DNA of 64,000 nucleotides from positions 100,830-164,829 of the forward strand of contig JAUNGP010000002.1 of assembly GCA_030524345.1 (NCBI GenBank), read 5' to 3'. Of this stretch, positions 51,324 to 59,114 are shown piece by piece (position 1 is the stretch's first letter; the number at the start of each line of letters is the position of its first letter). A program made the translations under genes and the position numbers. The DNA is from Clostridia bacterium (GTDB lineage Bacteria > Bacillota > Clostridia > TANB77 > CAG-465). Under the pieces are notes generated by a model. The model ran no database searches. It saw only the letters and a list, made by a program, of their open reading frames with translations, and was not told the DNA's origin.

Positions 51324-51788
51324 TTAATCTATCTCCTTTTTATAAAATAAGTTTTCTTCTTTCCAGTTCTTATATTGCCTCTTTAAGTAATCTCTTGTTT
51401 TCTTTTTTATGCTATTTTTTAATATTTCATCATTTCCATTATCATAAAAATTATGACAACTTATACACATACATACAATATTTTCTTCTATTCCTAAGCC
51501 ACCATGGCTACGTTTTATGTAATGACTATTAGGCAAACCTCTCTGTCCACAGATGATACATCTTCCATCATCACGTTGCCATACAAGTGCTTTTACACGT
51601 GTAGATATGTCACAAGCCTTTGCTCTTCTACTTGTCCTATTTTTCATTTTCTTTACTTTCTTGTATTCTTTTTCATTGCAATTGTTACAATCAATTTTTG
51701 ACACATTTTTATGTTTTTTACAACAATAAAAATATCTTTGTTTTCTATAACTTCTAAGTCTTAAATGCTTACAAGGCATTTTTATCAT
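51324..51788 (-). CDS. HNH endonuclease
   Basis: 154 aa. The core CIICGQRGLPNSHYIKRSHG, then GLGIEENIVCMCISCHNFYD, has the two Cys pairs and His residues of HNH nucleases; NSHYIKRSHGG carries the active-site His. The N-terminus has a further Cys-rich segment (CCKKHKNVSKIDCNNC). In phages such enzymes can aid packaging or act as homing nucleases. It overlaps the next gene by 20 nt. Confidence 0.85.
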   Translation of the reverse strand: MIKMPCKHLRLRSYRKQRYFYCCKKHKNVSKIDCNNCNEKEYKKVKKMKNRTSRRAKACDISTRVKALVWQRDDGRCIICGQRGLPNSHYIKRSHGGLGIEENIVCMCISCHNFYDNGNDEILKNSIKKKTRDYLKRQYKNWKEENLFYKKEID

Positions 51789-52005
51789 CTGCCTCTTTAG
51801 ATATAGTCACTATTGATCCTAATTTATATCTGTTGCATTCGTATTCTATATAATTTATAAAATCATTCATACATTCTTCACATAAATATTTATCAATATG
51901 TGTTTTATAAGTATGTTTTTTACATTCATTTATACTTAAATTTCTTTCTTCATGATTTAATTCAGGTATTTCTTTTTTACATCTATCACAAAACCTTTTT
52001 AGCAT
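51769..52005 (-). CDS. Small zinc-binding phage protein (78 aa)
   Basis: Contains CDRCKKEIPEL and YLCEECMNDFINYIEYEC, two Cys pairs suited to one zinc. Similar to small Cys-rich proteins next to HNH genes in phages. Overlaps the HNH gene by 20 nt. Confidence 0.65.
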   Translation of the reverse strand: MLKRFCDRCKKEIPELNHEERNLSINECKKHTYKTHIDKYLCEECMNDFINYIEYECNRYKLGSIVTISKEADDKNAL

Positions 52006-52007
52006 CC

Positions 52008-52193
52008 TTATTCCTCCTCTAATATATTAAATTCAATTAAATAAATCATTTTTATGTCATCAGTAATATTTTCAATAATACTTAATTCACGTCTTAATTT
52101 TTTATATCCTTTCTTTGTTATGTTAATTTGACTAGGATATTTATTATATTTTTCTTTAAACTCTTCTATCTGTTTTAATACTTTCCTTAACAT
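52008..52193 (-). CDS. Hypothetical early protein (61 aa)
   Basis: MLRKVLKQIEEFKEKYNKYP, then SQINITKKGYKKLRRELSII. Basic helix then acidic end. AAGGAGGTATCTG precedes the ATG. Overlaps the 40-aa frame at its start. No family recognised. Confidence 0.62.
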   Translation of the reverse strand: MLRKVLKQIEEFKEKYNKYPSQINITKKGYKKLRRELSIIENITDDIKMIYLIEFNILEEE

Positions 52194-52278
52194 CAGATAC
52201 CTCCTTTATAGTTGTAGGTATGTTATATTTATCACATATTTCTTTTACACTCGTTTTTAATATATCTATATAGCCCAT
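52156..52278 (-). CDS. Small early protein (40 aa)
   Basis: ATG at 52278 follows AGAGGTGAGAAA. Reads MGYIDILKTSVKEICDKYNI, then PTTIKEVSDVKESIKTDRRV. It overlaps the start of the 61-aa gene by 38 nt in another frame, which weakens the case, yet the ribosome binding site is good and it fills the gap after the replication gene. Confidence 0.45.
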   Translation of the reverse strand: MGYIDILKTSVKEICDKYNIPTTIKEVSDVKESIKTDRRV

Positions 52279-52282
52279 TTTC

Positions 52283-53098
52283 TCACCTCTTTTGTTTTAT
52301 TACTTCATTTTTTAATGCCGTAACAAAGTATTTTAGATCATTTGCTATTTCATTTTCTTTTTTAGTGCTAATATAATTGTCATACACTTTAAATAGTATT
52401 AATTCATCTATTTTATTAAAGTATTCACTTTCTTCTTCTAAAAGATAACTAACTGCATTTTGAAATAATGCATACTTTAAATAATCCTTTTTAGGTAATA
52501 TATTAATAAACTCTCTTTCTATAAAAATATTTTTTTCTTTTAAAGCCTCATCATATTTTTGTGTAGCCTCTTCGACCAATTTTAAATTTTTGAAATCGTC
52601 GCTATTATTTATATTAATTAATTTATTATCTATCTGTCTATCATTATCTATATCTATATCTTTCTCTATCTCTTTCTCTACGTGACTTGCTTGTGACAAT
52701 AATGTGACTTTGTCACAGTTTAATAATTCTTGCTTTTGTCTTAAACGTTGATTTCTCTTTCTTTCTGCACTATCAGTTTCAGATCCAATGCAGTTTGCTA
52801 CTTCAGGCATTTTATAATTATTATCACTTACCTGTTCTATTAATCCTTGTGATTGCAAAAATGATAACGTAATTTTAACATTTTCTATATCTTCATCTAA
52901 ATCTAATGCTAGTTCTTCTGCAAAATCTTCTTCTACACCTTCAAATTTTAAAATTCCTTCATTTTTTATAGATTTTAATTGCATTTTTAAGTAAATAATT
53001 ACATATGTATCTCCACCAGCGATTTTTCTTAACTTTTTTATTGCCTTTTGTGCAAAAAAATCATCTTTTAATTTTAGCCAGTAATACCTTTTAGACAT
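52283..53098 (-). CDS. Phage replisome organizer / replication initiation protein
   Basis: 271 aa. The N-terminal wing-helix (KRYYWLKLKDDFFAQKAIKK, then LRKIAGGDTYVIIYLKMQLK and GILKFEGVEEDFAEELALDL) is the Rep_Org_N family, which loads the host replicative helicase on phage DNA. The linker holds RKRNQRLRQKQ. The C-terminal half is helical and might bind DnaC/DnaI-like factors. No helicase loader is seen next to it. Confidence 0.9.
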   Translation of the reverse strand: MSKRYYWLKLKDDFFAQKAIKKLRKIAGGDTYVIIYLKMQLKSIKNEGILKFEGVEEDFAEELALDLDEDIENVKITLSFLQSQGLIEQVSDNNYKMPEVANCIGSETDSAERKRNQRLRQKQELLNCDKVTLLSQASHVEKEIEKDIDIDNDRQIDNKLININNSDDFKNLKLVEEATQKYDEALKEKNIFIEREFINILPKKDYLKYALFQNAVSYLLEEESEYFNKIDELILFKVYDNYISTKKENEIANDLKYFVTALKNEVIKQKR

Positions 53099-53852
53099 TT
53101 TTCATCTCACCTTTTAAGAATTTATTAACAAAATAAATTTGCCCTTTCCCAGTAATTTTAGGTGTTTTACTTGTAGTTTCATATCCGTTAGAATGTAAAA
53201 TTGTTGTTTTCTTTAACTCAAATAATCCCAGATTCATCGATTTTTGTGTAGGTGTATTATAATCATCTCCGTACTTACTAACTAAATATCCATTTTTTCT
53301 TAGTATTTTAAAAAGTCTTTTCTCTCCTATATCTATACCGTTTTGACATAAGTACTTTGCCATTTCTCTTACCAAAATAGATTTTTTACTTGCACTTACA
53401 GAATCTGCAAATAACACTTTATGTTTTTGTTCTTCAATTATTTTATCTTTTTCAGCTATTTTACTTTGAGCTACCAAAAGTGCTTTTGCCAGCAGTTCAT
53501 CGTCGGATAAATTTTCTTGATCTAATATATATCCGCCGTTTCTTCTTATACTAGGCAGCACTTCACTTGTTACCCAACCAGTAAATTTTTCTGCTTCTTC
53601 TTTTCTGCTTTGAAATATCACTTTATATAAATTACTTTCATTTACAAAATTAGCTTGTTGCTTTCTACCTAAATTATCGATGACCTCGGTAGTAACGACC
53701 CCATCTTTTTTTAATCTATTTTTACAATCACTTATATTTTTTATATCTAAAACTTCACATACATCTTTTAAACAAAACCAGGCTTCGTTATTTATAATTT
53801 GTACTCTTACTTTTCCAAAATCTTTATTTTCAAAAACTCTTAATTCATTCAT
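53091..53852 (-). CDS. Second antirepressor (BRO-N plus KilAC)
   Basis: 253 aa, a paralogue of the gene at 34573. BRO-N (VRVQIINNEAWFCLKDVCEV, then NESNLYKVIFQSRKEEAEKF, TGWVTSEVLPSIRRNGGYIL) is followed by a linker and KilAC (ILVREMAKYLCQNGIDIGEK, then RLFKILRKNGYLVSKYGDD). It precedes the replication gene and overlaps it by 8 nt, so it is expressed early. Confidence 0.9.
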   Translation of the reverse strand: MNELRVFENKDFGKVRVQIINNEAWFCLKDVCEVLDIKNISDCKNRLKKDGVVTTEVIDNLGRKQQANFVNESNLYKVIFQSRKEEAEKFTGWVTSEVLPSIRRNGGYILDQENLSDDELLAKALLVAQSKIAEKDKIIEEQKHKVLFADSVSASKKSILVREMAKYLCQNGIDIGEKRLFKILRKNGYLVSKYGDDYNTPTQKSMNLGLFELKKTTILHSNGYETTSKTPKITGKGQIYFVNKFLKGEMKNV

Positions 53853-53928
53853 ATTTATCCCTCTTTCTTTAATTTGATTTTTCTTTTGAAATTTGATATA
53901 ATATGAATAATGTATTGTGTAAAATACA

Positions 53929-54132
53929 TTATTCGTGTTGATTAGAAGTGTTGTCTTTCAATTTTGATGCTTCTAATCTTTTTATTTGCCTATCTTTTTC
54001 TATTATTTCGTCTTTTAATTTTTGAATATCTGCTATATAGTCAGCTATCATGATTTGATATGTTGAAGATATATTTTTATAATGTTTTAATTGCTTTTCT
54101 ATTCTTTCATACTCTTTTCGATTTATAAACAT
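53929..54132 (-). CDS. Coiled-coil early protein (67 aa)
   Basis: NRKEYERIEKQLKHYKNISS and KLKDEIIEKDRQIKRLEASK form a coiled coil. Between this gene and the antirepressor is an 8-bp hairpin (AATGTATT/AATACATT near 53911-53932). No function recognised. Confidence 0.62.
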   Translation of the reverse strand: MFINRKEYERIEKQLKHYKNISSTYQIMIADYIADIQKLKDEIIEKDRQIKRLEASKLKDNTSNQHE

Positions 54133-54173
54133 ATTTCACCTTCTTTCTATATTAAAATTACCAGATACATTTT

Positions 54174-54401
54174 TTATTTAATTACACAATTTAAAAATTG
54201 TTGTTTATTTATTAATTTATAATTTTTATATTCTTGTTCATTTATCATTTTTATATATGCCTCTTTAAACATCTTATTTTCCCTTTTTATAACTCTATTT
54301 TTATTTATATGTTCTTTTATTGTTTTTTCTATTAACTGTGCTATAAAATGTAATATAATAATTCCTGCTAGCATTAATATACAAACTTGTCTTAGATCCA
54401 C
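54174..54401 (-). CDS. Small membrane protein (75 aa), early region
   Basis: One helix (VCILMLAGIIILHFIAQLIE) and a basic C-terminus (KTIKEHINKNRVIKREN...). GGGGAGGTGAG precedes the ATG. No family recognised. Confidence 0.62.
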   Translation of the reverse strand: MDLRQVCILMLAGIIILHFIAQLIEKTIKEHINKNRVIKRENKMFKEAYIKMINEQEYKNYKLINKQQFLNCVIK

Positions 54402-54442
54402 TTTTTCTCACCTCCCCTCTTTTAATCTGTGTATCAGTCGCC

Positions 54443-54694
54443 TTAATTTTTTATTATTAGTCCTTCATTTAAGACTTTTAATAGATTTTCTTGTGTAACT
54501 TTTTGAGTTTTTCCTATATAAATTAATTTTTCTCGTTTTCTTAACACATTAAATATCTTCGTTACCTCTTTTAGTGTAAAACCATATTCTTCCATGACAT
54601 CTTCTTTCGTTAAGATCCTGTACGGATTTATTTTTAACATTGTTAATAATGCCAATTCTATATTTTTAAATACTGTCATGTCTTCTTTACTCAT
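54443..54694 (-). CDS. Small winged-helix-like DNA-binding protein (83 aa)
   Basis: The segment IELALLTMLKINPYRILTKE, then DVMEEYGFTLKEVTKIFNVL, looks like a helix-turn-helix with RKREKLIYIGKTQKV as the wing. Possibly an early regulator. Start has AGGTGAGAAT upstream. Confidence 0.6.
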   Translation of the reverse strand: MSKEDMTVFKNIELALLTMLKINPYRILTKEDVMEEYGFTLKEVTKIFNVLRKREKLIYIGKTQKVTQENLLKVLNEGLIIKN

Positions 54695-54775
54695 ATTCTC
54701 ACCTACTTCCTTTTTTTACCATTTTTTGCTATAATACCTCTTGAGCCTGAACACCACGAGAAAGGTGGTGATATT

Positions 54776-54907
54776 ATGACATCCAGAGAAGAAATTGCTT
54801 TACAACTTACATTAAAAACTATCGAAAAAATATCTTTCGATTATGATAATGTAAAAAAATTACAATATGAGATTTATAATTCAATTTATGAAAACATAAA
54901 AGTTGAT
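54776..54907 (+). CDS. Small plus-strand protein (43 aa)
   Basis: ATG at 54776 has AAAGGTGGTGAT upstream and TATAAT at 54730-54735 without a clear -35. It reads MTSREEIALQLTLKTIEKIS, then FDYDNVKKLQYEIYNSIYEN. Helical; it runs against the early genes, so may be expressed in the lysogen. Evidence is the ribosome binding site and composition only. Confidence 0.45.
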
Positions 54908-54938
54908 AGTGATAGGCCTGTCAAAGTTTAAATTATTT

Positions 54939-55100
54939 TTAATATTCATCAGCTATCTTACACATAGCTAAAACGTTATTTACTATCTGTTCAGGCTCAT
55001 TACTTATTGCTTTACCTGTGTTAATTTTCTTTTCTAATAAATCATTCATTCTATTTAACCTTTTTAATTCATCTAATAAAATCATATTTACTTTATCCAT
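54939..55100 (-). CDS. Small coiled-coil early protein (53 aa)
   Basis: The start MDKVNMILLDELKRLNRMND at 55100 has AAGAGGTGAGCAG upstream and is preferred to the longer frame from 55151. A 19-nt repeat, TTGTTCAATTTACTGTACA (55132-55150), lies directly upstream and also precedes the XRE gene. It may bind the same regulator. Confidence 0.6.
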   Translation of the reverse strand: MDKVNMILLDELKRLNRMNDLLEKKINTGKAISNEPEQIVNNVLAMCKIADEY

Positions 55101-55131
55101 CTGCTCACCTCTTTCTTTATCACCTATATTT

Positions 55132-55150
55132 TTGTTCAATTTACTGTACA
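55132..55150. promoter_or_regulatory. Immunity-region operator copy 1
   Basis: TTGTTCAATTTACTGTACA, identical to 55361-55379. Both copies precede minus-strand early genes, as expected for operators of the phage repressor or Cro-like protein. Confidence 0.55.
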
Positions 55151-55151
55151 A

Positions 55152-55343
55152 TTATTGTAAAAATAGTTCTGCTATTCCTACATTTAAAGCCTTTGATAAT
55201 CTAGTCATTGTTATATTAGTAGTTACATTAATCGTGCCATTTTCAAGACCTGAAATTATTGGTCTTGACACTTTTGCCTCTTTAGATAATCTCTCTTGTG
55301 ACCAACCTTTTAACTGTCTATAATATTTTATTTTCGTATTCAA
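55152..55343 (-). CDS. Cro-like XRE-family regulator (63 aa)
   Basis: A single helix-turn-helix: NTKIKYYRQLKGWSQERLSK, then EAKVSRPIISGLENGTINVT and SKALNVGIAELF. It is divergent from the repressor, the usual place of Cro. Its promoter (TTGACA-17-TAATAT, minus strand) lies between the two genes. It is the first gene of the early transcript. Confidence 0.88.
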   Translation of the reverse strand: MNTKIKYYRQLKGWSQERLSKEAKVSRPIISGLENGTINVTTNITMTRLSKALNVGIAELFLQ

Positions 55344-55360
55344 AGTATCACCCCCATCAT

Positions 55361-55470
55361 TTGTTCAATTTACTGTACATATTATCATATATATTTTTTG
55401 TTGTCAAGTAAATTTAACAAAAAAATATAAAAATGTTGACATTTTGTAAAATATATTGTACAATACAATA
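55361..55470. promoter_or_regulatory. Divergent immunity promoters and operator copy 2
   Basis: Plus strand, toward the repressor: TTGACA near 55437 and TACAAT 17 nt further. Minus strand, toward the Cro-like gene: TTGACA and TAATAT, also 17 nt apart. The 19-nt operator copy 55361-55379 lies by the minus-strand start. The layout is a classic lysis-lysogeny switch. Confidence 0.75.
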
Positions 55471-55486
55471 GAAAGGTGGAAGAAAA

Positions 55487-56404
55487 ATGCTACTTGGAGA
55501 AATAATAAAACAATATAGAAGTGAACATAATTTATCTATGCAAAATTTTGCAGATTTAATTTATAGTAGTAAAAGTTATGTTTCTATGCTTGAAAAAAAT
55601 ATCAATCCTGCAACAGGAAAACCCATAAAGCCTAGTATAGAAACTTTAAAAAGTATAGCAAGTGCTATGCATTTACAAATTGAAGATTTACTTTCTCTAC
55701 TTGATGACAAGCAAGAAATAATACTAAATGAGGATACAAACTATAAACAAATTGACATACAATTTGAAAAATCACAGGAAAGATTAAAAGACTGTAGAGA
55801 GAAAAAAAATTATACAATAGAAGACTTAGCTCAAATATTAAAAATTGACAAAAATAAATTATATAGATGGGAAAATATCAGTCCTGCAAATATGCCAACT
55901 ACGGCTATAAAAAAGTTAGCAGATTTATATGAAGTTAATCCAACTTGGTTATGTGGATATGATGTTCCTAAAAAGATAATAACTTCAAATAAAAAACTAG
56001 AAACAATAAAAATACCTGTAGTAGGAACAGTAGCTGCTGGAACACCTATTCTTGCAGAGCAAAATATAATTGACTATGAGGAACTTCCAGCTAACGAATT
56101 TAAAGACGGTGAATATTTTGGACTTAAAGTAAAAGGAAATAGTATGTTTCCTCGAATTTTAGAAAGAGATGTGGTAATAGTAAGAAAACAAGAAGATTGT
56201 GAAAGTGGTCAAATAGCAGTTGTACTTGTGAACGGAGACGAAGCAACCGTAAAACAAGTGAAAAAAACTGCTAGTGGTATAATGCTAATACCTTTTAATG
56301 CAACCGAATATGAGCCTGTGTTTTTTACTAAAGAAGATATAGAAAAGAAACCTGTGAAAATTGTTGGAATCGTAAAGAGACTGATAGGTTATAACTTTGA
56401 TTAA
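55487..56404 (+). CDS. CI-like repressor: two XRE HTH domains plus S24 autoprotease
   Basis: 305 aa. HTH 1 is at about 5-65 (QNFADLIYSSKSYVSMLEKN), HTH 2 at about 98-155 (TIEDLAQILKIDKNKLYRWE). The S24/LexA-like domain has the cleavage site VGTVAAGTP (Ala184-Gly185), catalytic Ser219 in KGNSMFPRI and Lys256 in DEATVKQVK. It should hold the prophage silent and be cleaved after RecA activation. Two HTH domains in one repressor are uncommon. Confidence 0.92.
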   Translation: MLLGEIIKQYRSEHNLSMQNFADLIYSSKSYVSMLEKNINPATGKPIKPSIETLKSIASAMHLQIEDLLSLLDDKQEIILNEDTNYKQIDIQFEKSQERLKDCREKKNYTIEDLAQILKIDKNKLYRWENISPANMPTTAIKKLADLYEVNPTWLCGYDVPKKIITSNKKLETIKIPVVGTVAAGTPILAEQNIIDYEELPANEFKDGEYFGLKVKGNSMFPRILERDVVIVRKQEDCESGQIAVVLVNGDEATVKQVKKTASGIMLIPFNATEYEPVFFTKEDIEKKPVKIVGIVKRLIGYNFD

Positions 56405-56418
56405 AAGGAGTGATATAT

Positions 56419-57153
56419 GTGGAAAAAGACATTGAAATAATAAATGATGAAAAAGAATGTATTAAAATGAATACTGTTTTGCATAAAGATTCAGCTTTAC
56501 AGAGATTAGATAATAGTTTTTTAAAACACATAGAGAAAGAAGAATACAAAAAGAGTGATCTTTTAGCTTATTGGGTAAAGGATTTTTCAAACTATCACGA
56601 CAATGAAGATAGCTTTGATTCATCTAAATTAAAAATTTTCAAACGTGGTGATATTATAAAAGTAAATTTAGGATTTAATATAGGAAATGAACTCGGTGGA
56701 TTACATTACTGTGTAGTAATAAACAAAAAAGATAACAAAAAATCTGGTACTCTAAATGTTATTCCATTATCTTCTTTTAAAGAAGGTAAAAAATATAATA
56801 TGAATACTTGTTTAGATTTAGGCGATGAACTATATACTTGTATATCTAACAAACAAAGGAAAATGATCGAAAAAACTACAAAAGAAATACGCGAAATTTT
56901 AAACCTAGATCCAAGACTAGCTACGAAATCTGATCTAGAAAAACTAAAAGGGTTAGCACAACAATTAGAATACTTATCTAAAGTAAATATCGAAATAGAC
57001 AAGATGAAGCATGGTACTATTGCTTTAGTTCACCAAATAACAACTATAAGTAAACAACGTATTTATAAAACGGATATGTTGAAGCATATAAAGTTATCAA
57101 ATTCTAGCTTAGACAAAATAGATGAAAGAATTAAAGAAATGTATATAAAATAA
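56419..57153 (+). CDS. PemK/MazF-like protein in the lysogeny operon
   Basis: About 244 aa. GTG at 56419 lies behind AAAGGAGTG and gives MEKDIEIINDEK; a GTG at 56410 overlaps the ribosome binding site. Residues about 78-120 read KIFKRGDIIKVNLGFNIGNE, then LGGLHYCVVINKKDNKKSG and LNVIPLSS, and later GTIALVHQITTISKQRI, which is the PemK/MazF fold. Extra helices surround it. It starts 14 nt after the repressor stop. No separate antitoxin is seen. Confidence 0.8.
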   Translation: MEKDIEIINDEKECIKMNTVLHKDSALQRLDNSFLKHIEKEEYKKSDLLAYWVKDFSNYHDNEDSFDSSKLKIFKRGDIIKVNLGFNIGNELGGLHYCVVINKKDNKKSGTLNVIPLSSFKEGKKYNMNTCLDLGDELYTCISNKQRKMIEKTTKEIREILNLDPRLATKSDLEKLKGLAQQLEYLSKVNIEIDKMKHGTIALVHQITTISKQRIYKTDMLKHIKLSNSSLDKIDERIKEMYIK

Positions 57154-57239
57154 TTTTAAACCATTATAAATGATTTTAAACGAGTTTTTAGAAAAATAAA
57201 AAAATTTTAAATAAATCTAAAGATTTTTGTATAATTTAT

Positions 57240-57268
57240 TTGACAATGAACATATTATATTGTATAAT
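57240..57268 (+). promoter_or_regulatory. Promoter of phage small RNA 2
   Basis: TTGACA (57240-57245), 17-nt spacer, TATAAT (57263-57268). Confidence 0.75.
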
Positions 57269-57274
57269 CTAATT

Positions 57275-57352
57275 AAGACTTAACTACATATTATGTAAAT
57301 AATATGTCAGTCATAAGAAGATTTTAGGCGGTTCATTGCAACCGCCTTTTTT
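57275..57352 (+). ncRNA. Phage small RNA 2 between the lysogeny genes and integrase
   Basis: About 78 nt: a 9-bp hairpin (ACATATTAT/ATAATATGT), a linker with GTCATAAGAAGATTTT, and a terminator stem GGCGGTT (57327-57333)/AACCGCC (57340-57346) followed by TTTTTT. No open frame. CAUAAGAA is complementary over 8 nt to UUCUUAUG in the RNA at 35968-36040. Confidence 0.6.
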
Positions 57353-57583
57353 ATTATTTAAAATAATTACTGTTTTGCTAGTATCGATAAAATGTTAAAA
57401 GATAAAATTACTAAATTTATCGATAATGTAATAAACAATTTAATAAAAAAGGAACAAAGTGTAATTCAAGTTTGGCGACTGATACACTTTATTCCGAACA
57501 AATAGAACACTTTTGATAAAGTATTCATATATATTTTAACATATATGTGCCTCTTTATCAAGAGTGATAAGGAGGATTTTTTT
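57353..57583. other. Intergenic region before the integrase
   Basis: Contains an inverted repeat ATCGATAAA ... TTTATCGAT (near 57394 and 57418) and a nearby TATCA/TGATA-rich stretch around the integrase ribosome binding site. No gene is seen. It may hold integrase or excisionase control sites. Confidence 0.4.
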
Positions 57584-58970
57584 ATGGGAAAAGGAAGAGG
57601 TACTGTATTTACAAGAATACAGAAAGTAAAAAGAAAAGATAATAAAATTTTGGAAGAATGTCATATATGCAAAAACTGTACAGATAGAAATATTTGTAAT
57701 AATAGAAATGATTGCAATAAATGCGACAAGTGCAAGAAGTGTAAAGATCACAACGATTGCGATAAATTCTACTTTTATACTAGGATAGTGGGAGAATATA
57801 GATCTGCTAATAACAAAGTTGGAAAAACAATTTATGGAAAAAAGAAAAGCGACGTAAATAAAGAAGTAACTTTAAAAATTGCGGAGGTACACAAAGGAAT
57901 ACATGTAGATTCTTCTAAAATAACTTTAAAAGAACTTATGCAAACAGTAGTTAATAATAGATTTCTCAATGGACAAACTAAAGAAAGAGCATATGCAAGA
58001 AATCTAGATACTATAAAAGCTGCTTCGAAAATTGAAATATTGAATATGTGTATTCAAGACATTTCCCATAACGACATTATAGAAAGTCTATCCGCTATAA
58101 GGCAATATTCTCAAAGCGTAATTGATAAAATTTTTGGATTAATAAATAGTGCATTTAAACTTGCGGTAATTAATAAACTTTTATACACTAATCCATTTGA
58201 AAATAAAGATGTCATAAAAAAACCCAGAAGTAAATTAGCAGCCAAAATAGTTAGATCTTTTACTATAGAAGAACAAAAGTTATTTGTTAAAAGAACATTT
58301 TTGGAAGAAAAATATGGAATAATGTTTAGAATAGATATGGCTACTGGATTACGTCCACGGTGAATTACTTGCACTAAAACCGTCCGACTACGATCAAAAA
58401 AAGGAAGTTTTACATATTTCAAGAACTTTAACTAGAGATAAAAATGATAAGGTAATAATTGGTGATGCGACAAAAACATATAACGGTGATAGAGAAATAC
58501 CTGTTACAAATGAATTTAAACAAGATTTATTAATAGCTATTGAAAATATGTTAGATAATGAAAATAATTTAATATTCACACACGAAAATGGGAAAATAAT
58601 AAATCCAGTTACATTTAATGATGTCTTTAAAAGGGTATGTAAAAATATTAATATAGAAAATGTTACAGCCTATACTCTAAGACATTCTTTTGCTACAAGA
58701 AGACTAGAAAGTCACATGGACATAAAATTATTATCAGAATTAATGGGACATTCAGATATAGAAACTATTTATAAAAATTATGTTATGATTTTAGATGATT
58801 TCAAATATTCTGAATTAAAACGATATTATAGATATGCAGAAAGCGTAGGATTATATAAAGATAACAATTCTGAAGTAAATATAGATGAAATAATTAATAT
58901 AATAAAAAATTTATATATAGAAGATCCAGACGAATTAATAAAAAAACTATCTACTGTAAAAATACTGTAA
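57584..58970 (+). pseudogene. Tyrosine integrase with internal frameshift
   Basis: ATG at 57584 follows AAGGAGG. The N-terminal 60 residues contain a Cys-rich segment (CHICKNCTDRNICNNRNDCN, then KCDKCKKCKDHNDCD). The core-binding domain follows. The frame breaks right after MATGLR: GLRPR-stop in frame 1, but one base later it reads HGELLALKPSDYDQKKEVLH. The second frame holds AYTLRHSFATRRLE, LLSELMGHSDIETIYKNYVM with the Tyr nucleophile, and runs to TAA 58968-58970. As written the enzyme is split at its first catalytic Arg. It is adjacent to attR. Confidence 0.85.
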
Positions 58971-58971
58971 A
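58952..58971 (+). promoter_or_regulatory. Putative integrase arm-binding repeats at attR
   Basis: Two TACTGTAAA copies (58952-58960, 58963-58971) at the very end of the integrase gene, matching the pair next to attL. Confidence 0.5.
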
Positions 58972-59019
58972 TTTTCTTAAGTTCATTGATTTATAGGGGT
59001 TTGATGGCATTATATTTTG

Positions 59020-59060
59020 GTAGGGGTCACCATTATAGCAGGTTTTATACCTGCTTTTTT
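59020..59060 (+). repeat. attR core of the prophage
   Basis: 41 nt identical to 18279-18319: the 3' end of tRNA-Glu and its terminator. Upstream sequence does not continue as tRNA, so only the 3' fragment is present here. Confidence 0.93.
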
Positions 59061-59114
59061 ATACAAAAAGAGAATGAACATGTTATTATTCATTCTCTTT
59101 TTTCATCATTTCCT

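Noticed and set aside
57394..57426. Origin of replication or transposon end
   Set aside because: Only one inverted repeat (ATCGATAAA/TTTATCGAT) without iterons or target duplication; more likely a control site near the integrase.
18217..59060. Diversity-generating retroelement or retron
   Set aside because: No reverse transcriptase motif (xxDD) was seen in any frame and no template/variable repeat pair, despite a variable tail fibre and several small RNAs.
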